Part shown: positions 18,466-25,621 of the stretch, one piece after another
Layout: each line of letters opens with the position of its first letter
Numbering within the stretch: position 1 is the first letter of the stretch
Assembly (NCBI RefSeq): GCF_900129705.1
Contig: NZ_FQWO01000004.1
Location: 248,001 to 312,000, forward strand
Direction: 5' to 3'
Source: Flavobacterium granuli
GTDB lineage: Bacteria > Bacteroidota > Bacteroidia > Flavobacteriales > Flavobacteriaceae
DNA: 64,000 bases
The notes under the pieces: generated by a model
Databases searched by the model: none
Told to the model about the DNA's origin: nothing
The model's input: the letters and a program-made list of their open reading frames with translations, nothing else
Translations under genes and position numbers: made by a program

Positions 18466-18494
18466 TTATTTTAACTTCGGTATTTATTGAAATA

Positions 18495-18526
18495 TAAAAA
18501 AGAGTTCCTATGTGGACTCTTTTTTT
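18495..18526. terminator. Bidirectional terminator between convergent genes
   Basis: AAAAGAGT and ACTCTTTT form the stem, with A-rich and T-rich flanks on both sides. It serves the ABC-F gene and the convergent App1-like gene, overlapping the stop of the latter. Confidence 0.7.
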
Positions 18527-19490
18527 ATGAAATAAGCCCAATGGATTTTGAATGTGCTATGGCTTCGGTGCTATTTTTAAAATAACAAACAGCTACATTT
18601 AAGGTTTCTAGATTGTTTAAGGCTAGTAGTACCTTTTCTTTTTTACGTTTACCAGTTTGCCGGATATAAATCGCTTTTACGGTCAAAGGGAATATTTTGC
18701 TGATCGCTTCATATAAAAAAGGATCTTCTTGCGAATCATCACCAATTAATACATATTTCAAATTCGGATAAAATTCCAAAATGTGTTTTATCTTTTCAAA
18801 TTTGTGATTGTGACCGCCTCTTCCGGTCCAAAAAAAGTTAGTCAGGCTGGTTTTGATGTCTTTCAATAATAAAACGGCTTTGGGCAACTGATGGATTTCT
18901 GTGAATTTCACAATAAATCGGTACAAATTCCATTCGCTGCTGGAGACGTAAAAGAAAGCATTTTGTTCTCCTTCATTACTTCTTCCCGCTGAACTCAAAG
19001 CTTGGTAATGGGGAACTACATCTTCAAAAATTTGGCGTGAAGCAACATTTTTGAATAGTAGATGGTATATTTTTTTTAAAGGATTGAGTGTATAAGAGAC
19101 TAAAAAAGTATCGTCAATATCAGATATGATTCCTAAATTTCCTACTTCGGGACGAATATAGCTTTCTTTGGTTGTAATAGTTTTGTTTTGAAAAACGATA
19201 CTTACTTCATAATCAACCCAGCCATAATTATCTTGATTTAAAGGAATACAAAACTTAAAATAGCCATCAACAAGAGTTTTGGTATGAATTTGTTGGTTGT
19301 TGTGTTTCAGGTAAACATCAGCGTTAGCTTGGGTTTTGATTCGGAACATGTTAATTGTTGAAGTAGCGTTTCTAAAGTTTTTAGAAAGAAAATCGTAGTC
19401 TTTTTTTTTAGTAGGTTTGAATACATGGCCCATTACAATTAGTTCTTGCTCATTGGCATAACCGCGATATAATTTTAAAATAGGCTTCAT
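18525..19490 (-). CDS. App1-like phosphatidate phosphatase (DUF2183)
   Basis: HAD-type phosphatase related to yeast App1, which dephosphorylates phosphatidic acid. The 321-residue product has a beta-rich N-terminal domain (1-115), the catalytic DIDDT at 124-128, and a later GDDSQEDP acidic motif. No signal peptide is seen. Its divergent neighbour across 66 bp is a lipid-kinase-like gene making the opposite kind of product, so a phospholipid link is plausible. Confidence 0.85.
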   Translation of the reverse strand: MKPILKLYRGYANEQELIVMGHVFKPTKKKDYDFLSKNFRNATSTINMFRIKTQANADVYLKHNNQQIHTKTLVDGYFKFCIPLNQDNYGWVDYEVSIVFQNKTITTKESYIRPEVGNLGIISDIDDTFLVSYTLNPLKKIYHLLFKNVASRQIFEDVVPHYQALSSAGRSNEGEQNAFFYVSSSEWNLYRFIVKFTEIHQLPKAVLLLKDIKTSLTNFFWTGRGGHNHKFEKIKHILEFYPNLKYVLIGDDSQEDPFLYEAISKIFPLTVKAIYIRQTGKRKKEKVLLALNNLETLNVAVCYFKNSTEAIAHSKSIGLIS

Positions 19491-19556
19491 ATTATGGAAT
19501 AACTTTCGAAGTGTTCTTAAAATTAATTATTTTTAAGGAATAAAAGAAATAAAGCC

Positions 19557-20426
19557 TTGAAAAATAATGTATTAATGATTGTGAATCCTGTTTCGGGCGG
19601 TCTCGATAAATCGGAATATATTAAAGAGACTGCTCTTTTTGCTGCTGGAGAGAATCTTAATTTTGTGCTTTATGAAACATCTGGCCAAGATGATATTTCT
19701 AAAGTAAGAGGCTTGTATGAACGATTTACTCCCAAAAGAATTATTATCGCCGGTGGCGATGGAACCTTAAAGATGGTTGTTGATGCGATAGAAAACCAAG
19801 ATGTGATTTTAGGAATTTTACCCGCCGGATCTTCAAATGGATTAGCGGTCGAGTTGAATTTAGTAAAAACGCTAGAGGAAAATTTGAAGATTGCGTTTGG
19901 AAATAATTTTGCAGAAATAGATTCGATAGTTATTAACGGCCAAAAAAGTTTGCATCTAAGTGATTTAGGACTGAATGCGGAACTTATCAAAAACTATGAA
20001 AAAAGCGCGATGCGCGGAAAATGGGGATATGCCTTGCAGGCTTTTAATACCTTAATTGATGCAGAAAAAATGTTTTCGGTAACAATCACAGCTAATAATC
20101 AAGTCGTGGAGTGTGAAGCGCGAATGATCGTTATTGCCAATGCTCAAAAGTATGGTACTGGTGTTGTAATCAATCCAGTGGGAGTAATGAACGACGGAAA
20201 ATTTGAACTGATAATTCTGAAGAATTTGGATTTAAAGCTTTTTGGTAAAATTATCACAGGAAATATGCCCGTAAATCCTCAGGATGTTGAAATTATTTCG
20301 ACGGATAAAGCAACGATTAAAACCAATGTTGCTGTAAGTTTTCAAATTGACGGCGAATATTGTGGCGCCGTAACCAAACTTGATATCTTTATTTCATCAC
20401 ATAAACTAAAAATTGCGATTCCCTGA
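19557..20426 (+). CDS. Diacylglycerol kinase family (DagK/YegS-like) lipid kinase
   Basis: Predicted to phosphorylate a lipid or sphingoid hydroxyl using ATP. The 289-residue product has the N-terminal IVNPVSGG, the nucleotide motif GGDGT at 66-70 and ILPAGSSNGLA, and a C-terminal beta-sandwich ending FQIDGEYC. The start is a TTG at 19557. The next in-frame ATG (19575) would trim the beta strand just before the conserved NP motif. It is convergent with the GNAT-like gene. Confidence 0.87.
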   Translation: MKNNVLMIVNPVSGGLDKSEYIKETALFAAGENLNFVLYETSGQDDISKVRGLYERFTPKRIIIAGGDGTLKMVVDAIENQDVILGILPAGSSNGLAVELNLVKTLEENLKIAFGNNFAEIDSIVINGQKSLHLSDLGLNAELIKNYEKSAMRGKWGYALQAFNTLIDAEKMFSVTITANNQVVECEARMIVIANAQKYGTGVVINPVGVMNDGKFELIILKNLDLKLFGKIITGNMPVNPQDVEIISTDKATIKTNVAVSFQIDGEYCGAVTKLDIFISSHKLKIAIP

Positions 20427-20436
20427 TTGTTGTCAA

Positions 20437-21585
20437 TTATTTAAAAGGATTGCGTTCCTGCCATTCCATTTTCGGTTCAAAATAGCTGAACGTTTTAGAA
20501 ACAAATAAATTGACGAATGGATTGCTGTGTTTCATCAGTCCAAACATATCGACCGGTTGAGCGCCTACAGAACTTTTGATCTCCAGCGCAGTTCTGGCAA
20601 AGATGATATGTTTGTGTCTTTTTTTTATTGAGTAGCCAATCATGTCATAAAGCATGTTCAAATAGAGCATTTTTTCTCGTTGAAATTGATCGTCATATCC
20701 CAGAAAATAGGTGTCAAAGTCATTTCCGTTTTTTATCAAAGTGTTGAAACCGATTAGTTTTTCTTCGATAAAATAACCGTAAAAAAGAAATTTGTCTTTT
20801 AATGATTTTTTAAAAATTTCGAAATGATTCTCGGGTAAATAAAAAGTGTTGAACGGAGCGTTTTTGGCCACATTCATGTATAGTTCGTATATCCGTCTAT
20901 TGTGAATTGTAATTTCTTCGAGCGAGAGTTTCCTTTTCGAAATTCCGTCAGCTTTTTTTCGTGCTCTTTTGTACTGATCTCGGTATTTTTTGCTTTTACT
21001 GCCAATGTAATCATCAAAAAGCAGCCAGGAATCCCTTATTTTGAAAACCATATTGGGCTGGGTAGAAAACTGAAAAAAAAATTGGTACTCGGGAATTTTG
21101 AAATGTTCTATGTCTGATTTTAAGAAATCTTTAAAAATAGTAAGATGTACATTGGTCCCTTTTTTAATAAAAATATGCTTTAGTTCATCGGCTGCATTTT
21201 TTAATAGAATCAATCCTTCCTTAATGGGCAGTTTTGGGCTGAAGTAATAACCGTTTTGTCCCGTTAGCATATTGTTGCCTAGGATTAAAACTTTAGAACT
21301 GAAATTTTTAAAGACAAAATTTCTAATTTTCGTTTTTAAGCAATGATCGCGCTCGCCAAAAGAAGTGATATCACTTAAATTGATGAATTGAGATGTCGCA
21401 ATGCCTACTAATTCATCTTCTCGAAATAAGCCAATAAAATGACAGCTCATGTTTTTAGGAGGAGAAATTTCAAGTATTGTCAAATAATCTTTTGACAGGA
21501 AAATGTTGGAGCTGGCTAAGGAATCCCAATTTGAAGGGAGATTTTGTACAGAAGAATATATTTTGAAGGAGAAATTGGAACTCAA
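20437..21585 (-). CDS. GNAT/FemAB-like acyltransferase
   Basis: 382 residues with the two-lobed GNAT layout of the FemAB/BioF2-like acetyltransferase group. The C-terminal half has a central conserved stretch NTLIKNGNDFDTYFLGYDDQF. No catalytic signature fixes the substrate. The start appears to be TTG at 21585 because no ATG occurs before residue ~50. The neighbours give no pathway clue. Confidence 0.65.
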   Translation of the reverse strand: MSSNFSFKIYSSVQNLPSNWDSLASSNIFLSKDYLTILEISPPKNMSCHFIGLFREDELVGIATSQFINLSDITSFGERDHCLKTKIRNFVFKNFSSKVLILGNNMLTGQNGYYFSPKLPIKEGLILLKNAADELKHIFIKKGTNVHLTIFKDFLKSDIEHFKIPEYQFFFQFSTQPNMVFKIRDSWLLFDDYIGSKSKKYRDQYKRARKKADGISKRKLSLEEITIHNRRIYELYMNVAKNAPFNTFYLPENHFEIFKKSLKDKFLFYGYFIEEKLIGFNTLIKNGNDFDTYFLGYDDQFQREKMLYLNMLYDMIGYSIKKRHKHIIFARTALEIKSSVGAQPVDMFGLMKHSNPFVNLFVSKTFSYFEPKMEWQERNPFK

Positions 21586-21677
21586 TTGACAGGATGTTTA
21601 TGTTCGTCTAAATTAATATATAAAGTTAAATCAGAAAGCGGTTAGGCAGATTTTAACTAAATTTATATAAAAAAAAC

Positions 21678-21959
21678 ATGGATACTTATAGCGAAAATTC
21701 AGCACAGCCATTATTGAAAGATTTAGTGGATTGGAAATTTAATAACAATGGGATTGAGAAAAAATTTGTCTTCAAAAATTTTAATCAAGCCTTGGGATTT
21801 ATTGTTCAGGTGGGCGTTTTGGCCGAAAAGCACAATCATCATCCTGAGTTGTTCAATGTTTATAATAGGGTTGATATCCGATTGTCGACCCATGATGCTA
21901 ACGGACTTACCGATCGGGATTTTGATTTGGCAAAAGCCATAGAAAAACTAAAGGAATAA
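21678..21959 (+). CDS. phhB: 4a-hydroxytetrahydrobiopterin dehydratase
   Basis: Pterin-4a-carbinolamine dehydratase that regenerates the pterin used by aromatic amino acid hydroxylases. The 93-residue product has the family motif [18 protein letters not shown] with the catalytic histidines, and the closing [16 protein letters not shown]. Its expected partner, the aromatic amino acid hydroxylase, is in this window at 46334-48091, not adjacent. It ends 5 bp before the convergent Lrp gene. Confidence 0.94.
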   Translation: MDTYSENSAQPLLKDLVDWKFNNNGIEKKFVFKNFNQALGFIVQVGVLAEKHNHHPELFNVYNRVDIRLSTHDANGLTDRDFDLAKAIEKLKE

Positions 21960-21964
21960 ATGCG

Positions 21965-22438
21965 TTACAATAAAGTGATGTTTTTTTGAAAAGCAGATCC
22001 GAATGATATGAAGGAATCGGTGCCGCCCACGCCTTCAATATTGTGTATTTTTTCGTAAAGAACTTTTCTGAATTCCTCGTTATTGGCGGATACAATTTTC
22101 AGAAACAAAGCATATTTTCCGGAAACAAAATGACATTCTACAACCTCTGGAATTTCTTTCAGCTTTTCGGCAATCGAGTAGGCAAAACGCGCTTCTTTGG
22201 TTGTAACTCCCGTATAAGTAATTGTTTCGTAGCCTATTTCTTTAGCATTTAACATAACCGAAAAACCACTTATAATTCCTGCTTCCTGTAATTTTCGAAT
22301 TCGTTGATGCACTAATGAGTTCGAAATTTTTAACTCTTTTGCTATTTCAGAATAGGCCATGCGTCCATCAGTACTTAGCATTGCGATGATTTGTTGGTTA
22401 ATGAAATCAATATTCTCGTTATAGATTTTTTTATTCAT
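21965..22438 (-). CDS. Lrp/AsnC family transcriptional regulator
   Basis: Feast/famine regulator of 157 residues. It has an N-terminal winged helix-turn-helix (INQQIIAMLSTDGRMAYSEIAKELKISNSLVHQRIRKL) and a C-terminal RAM/ACT-like ligand domain (VEC HFVSGKYALFLKI). It is divergent from the HglS-like dioxygenase across 278 bp that contain inverted repeats. Lrp-type proteins usually sense amino acids, so control of the adjacent lysine/serine-type genes is a natural guess. Confidence 0.92.
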   Translation of the reverse strand: MNKKIYNENIDFINQQIIAMLSTDGRMAYSEIAKELKISNSLVHQRIRKLQEAGIISGFSVMLNAKEIGYETITYTGVTTKEARFAYSIAEKLKEIPEVVECHFVSGKYALFLKIVSANNEEFRKVLYEKIHNIEGVGGTDSFISFGSAFQKNITLL

Positions 22439-22601
22439 GATATTTTTTCGGTAAAAGTAAAAATAAGGTGCTAGTTGTCGTTTAATTGGGTTGAATTAGT
22501 AAGATTAAAAGGATATTTTCATAGCATTAATAGCGTCCTTGAATAGCATTAAAAATAATTTTGATTATAAACCATTGAAACGGATGCGGATTTAATGTCA
22601 A

Positions 22602-22663
22602 ATTTACACATATAGAGTATTAAAATGTCATAAAATTTAAAATAAAACCTATATAGTGTAAAT
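22602..22663. promoter_or_regulatory. Candidate Lrp operator pair (inverted repeat)
   Basis: ATTTACACATATAG (22602-22615) and CTATATAGTGTAAAT (22649-22663) are inverted copies differing by one inserted base, about 47 bp centre to centre. Short TGTCA-AT-rich elements recur at 22597, 22626 and 22690. All lie between the divergent Lrp gene and the dioxygenase gene. Confidence 0.4.
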
Positions 22664-22716
22664 ATAACTACATACAAGCTAGATTTGTGTCATATTTACT
22701 AATCAATATTAGCGTT

Positions 22717-23532
22717 ATGAATAAAGATCTTTTACTGTCAAGATTATGGGAGCAATATAAAAGCATCACTCCTTCTGCCCAAAAAATACACGCCTTGCTG
22801 GAGCAAAATGGCGAAACGATTAAAAATGACCATATTGCCATCAGAACTTATAATGATGCGCGCGTGAATATTTCTGTTTTGGAAAAACCTTTTGTAAAAG
22901 CGGGCTATGTTGCCAAAGGGGAATATTTTTTTGAATCCAAAAAATTGTTTGCCAAACATTATGAACACGCAACTGATGCAAACGCGCCAAGAATTTTTAT
23001 ATCAGAATTAGAATTGGAAAAATGTTCCGAAGACTTGCAAAACTCAGTTAAAACTCTTTTGGACGGCTGTGATCAAAGCGTTTTTGAAAAAGAGGATTTG
23101 GTTTTAAGCGGTGCGGTTTGGAATGCAAATTCGTATGATACCTATGTTTCTTTGCTGGAAGAATCTGAATATGCTGCCTGGATGTATGTGTACGGTTTTA
23201 GAGCCAATCATTTTACCATCAATGTGAATGCGTTGACAGACTTCGAGAATTTAGAGGAGTTAAATGCGTATTTGAAAGACAATAATTGGAAAATGAATGC
23301 TTCAGGTGGTGAGATAAAGGGAACTCCGGAGCAATTGTTGGAACAATCAAGTACTTTGGCTGATTTGTATGCAGTTACTTTTGACGAAGGCGTAAAATAT
23401 ATTCCTTCCTGCTATTATGAGTTTGCACTTCGTTACCCAATGCTTAACGGGGAATTATATCAAGGATTCATTGCTGCCTCTGCAGATAAAATATTCGAAA
23501 GTACCGATGTAAAGTTGCAAAGAATGAATTAA
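22717..23532 (+). CDS. HglS-like 2-oxoadipate dioxygenase/decarboxylase (DUF1338)
   Basis: Predicted Fe(II) enzyme converting 2-oxoadipate to D-2-hydroxyglutarate in lysine breakdown. The 271-residue product carries the expected metal triad His39, His165 and Glu235, and Arg43 four residues after the first His, as in P. putida HglS (His70, Arg74, His226, Glu294). A GTG at 22687 would add ten residues; the ATG at 22717 is preferred. It is divergent from an Lrp regulator and followed by the SerB::SerA fusion and a YdiJ-like dehydrogenase. Confidence 0.85.
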   Translation: MNKDLLLSRLWEQYKSITPSAQKIHALLEQNGETIKNDHIAIRTYNDARVNISVLEKPFVKAGYVAKGEYFFESKKLFAKHYEHATDANAPRIFISELELEKCSEDLQNSVKTLLDGCDQSVFEKEDLVLSGAVWNANSYDTYVSLLEESEYAAWMYVYGFRANHFTINVNALTDFENLEELNAYLKDNNWKMNASGGEIKGTPEQLLEQSSTLADLYAVTFDEGVKYIPSCYYEFALRYPMLNGELYQGFIAASADKIFESTDVKLQRMN

Positions 23533-23573
23533 TTAGGGGGTTTCTTTGTTAAATTAATAAAATTAAGCTCTCT

Positions 23574-23597
23574 TGTTAAATTAAGAGGGCTTTTTTG
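23574..23597 (+). terminator. Intrinsic terminator after the HglS-like gene
   Basis: GCTCTCTT pairs with AAGAGGGC (one G-T pair), followed by six T. The dioxygenase is therefore partly insulated from the SerB::SerA gene. Confidence 0.75.
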
Positions 23598-23688
23598 ATA
23601 TACATTGGTTTTCTTTGCATTGTGAAATAAGATAAATTCAGGTTTCACCCCTTTAGAATTAATTAAAAACTACAGCAACACACAGACA

Positions 23689-25584
23689 ATGATTAAGAAA
23701 CAAGAAACTTTTATTTTTGATTTTGACAGTACTTTTATTCAGGTGGAAGCGCTTGATGTTTTATGTGAAATCATTTATGCGAACAATAGTACCGGCAAGC
23801 AGGTTTTAGCCGAAATCCAGAGACTTACGGATTTAGGGATGGAAGGGAAATTGTCTCTAAAAGAATCGCTAACAGAACGAATTGGATTATTGCAAGCCAA
23901 TAGAGATCATTTAGGAGCTTTGATCGAGACCTTAAAAAATAAAGTGTCCTCATCAGTGGTTCGAAATCGAGCTTTTTTTAAAATGCATGCCCAGAATATA
24001 TATATCATTTCAAACGGATTTAAAGAGATTATTATTCCTATTGTTCAGGAATATGGCATCAAACCGGAACAGGTTTTGGCCAATACTTTTAAATTTGACC
24101 ATGAAGGAAATATTATTGGTTTTGACGAGAAAGATGAGCTGTGCGAAAATCAAGGTAAAGTTTTGAAGATTAAGTCTCTTAAATTAGAGGGTGATGTTTT
24201 CATGATAGGCGATGGTTATACGGATTATGAAACTTTGCAAGGGGGAGCGGTTTCTAAATTTTATGCTTTTACCGAAAACGTGAGCCGACAAATTGTGATT
24301 GATAATGCGGATCGCATTGCGCCTTCATTAGATGAAATTTTATATGATTTGTCATATAAAGCCTCTGTTTCCTATCCTAAAAACAGAATCAATGTATTGT
24401 TACTGGAAAACGTACATTCAGATGCAGTTGAGGCTTTTGCCAAAGAAGGCTACAATGTAGAGACTATAAAAGGATCGCTGTCAGAAGAAGAATTGTGTGA
24501 AAAAATAAAAGATGTTTCTATATTGGGGATTCGTTCAAAAACACAAATCTCTAAGAAAGTGCTGGATCAGGCGACAAAGCTTCATGCTATTGGTACTTTT
24601 TGTATAGGAACAAATCAGGTGAACTTGCCAGAATGTAGCGACAGAGGAATAGCGGTTTTTAACGCGCCTTACAGTAATACGCGTTCTGTGGTAGAGTTGG
24701 CTTTGGGTGAGATGATTATGTTGGTTCGCGATACTTTTGAAAAAAGCAATAAAATGCACAAAGGGATTTGGGACAAATCAGCCAACAACAGTGTGGAACT
24801 TAGAGGAAAAAAGCTAGGAATTGTAGGATACGGAAGCATTGGCTCACAACTTTCAATCATTGCCGAAGCCTTAGGGATGAAGGTGTATTTTTATGATGTT
24901 GTAGATAAACTAGCTTTAGGAAATGCAAAGAAATGTTCGTCTTTAAAAGAATTGCTTTCAGTATCTGATGTGGTTAGCTTGCATGTCGACGGAAGAAAAA
25001 GCAATCTAAATCTAATTGATGCTCAGGCTTTCGAAAACATGAAACAAGGAGTGATCTTTTTGAACCTGTCGAGAGGTCATGTGGTAGATATCAGTGCGCT
25101 TCTGGCTAATTTAAAAAATGGTAAGATAAAAGGTGCTGCTGTCGATGTTTTTCCTGAAGAACCAAAAAGCAATGATGAACCTTTTATTTCTGAATTATGT
25201 GGGATGCCCAATGTGATTTTGACGCCACACATTGGAGGAAGCACCGAAGAAGCTCAGGTGGATATTGCGCATTTTGTTTCTCAAAAAATCATCAATTATA
25301 TTAATACGGGAACTACTTACGGAAGTGTTAATCTTCCTGAAATCCAGTTGCCGGAATTTGAAAGTGCGCATCGTATCATGCATATTCACGAAAATGTAAA
25401 AGGTATTTTGGCACAGATAAATACGATACTTACGGATTCGAACAGCAATATTTTAGGGCAATACCTAAAAACAAACGAACAAATGGGTTATGTGATTACC
25501 GATATCGATAATATTTACAATCCGGAATTAGAAAAGAAATTAAAAGAAATTCCTAATACCATTAAATACAGAATATTGTATTAA
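23689..25584 (+). CDS. SerB-like phosphatase fused to SerA phosphoglycerate dehydrogenase
   Basis: Bifunctional 631-residue protein covering the first and last steps of L-serine synthesis. Residues 1-~225 are a HAD phosphoserine phosphatase: DFDST (11-15), the SNGFKE motif-II region, and GDGYTDYE. From ~233 it is an E. coli-type SerA: LHAIGTFCIGTNQV, NAPYSNTRSVVEL, Rossmann motif GIVGYGSIG (~380), LSRGHVVD and PHIGGSTEEAQ with the catalytic His. A C-terminal ACT domain (~560-631) probably gives serine feedback. The transaminase SerC is not in the window. The next gene is a D-2-hydroxyacid dehydrogenase 37 bp away. Confidence 0.93.
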   Translation: MIKKQETFIFDFDSTFIQVEALDVLCEIIYANNSTGKQVLAEIQRLTDLGMEGKLSLKESLTERIGLLQANRDHLGALIETLKNKVSSSVVRNRAFFKMHAQNIYIISNGFKEIIIPIVQEYGIKPEQVLANTFKFDHEGNIIGFDEKDELCENQGKVLKIKSLKLEGDVFMIGDGYTDYETLQGGAVSKFYAFTENVSRQIVIDNADRIAPSLDEILYDLSYKASVSYPKNRINVLLLENVHSDAVEAFAKEGYNVETIKGSLSEEELCEKIKDVSILGIRSKTQISKKVLDQATKLHAIGTFCIGTNQVNLPECSDRGIAVFNAPYSNTRSVVELALGEMIMLVRDTFEKSNKMHKGIWDKSANNSVELRGKKLGIVGYGSIGSQLSIIAEALGMKVYFYDVVDKLALGNAKKCSSLKELLSVSDVVSLHVDGRKSNLNLIDAQAFENMKQGVIFLNLSRGHVVDISALLANLKNGKIKGAAVDVFPEEPKSNDEPFISELCGMPNVILTPHIGGSTEEAQVDIAHFVSQKIINYINTGTTYGSVNLPEIQLPEFESAHRIMHIHENVKGILAQINTILTDSNSNILGQYLKTNEQMGYVITDIDNIYNPELEKKLKEIPNTIKYRILY

Positions 25585-25621
25585 TCGAGAAAAGGAGTAA
25601 CTAATAAAAAAAAAGACCATA

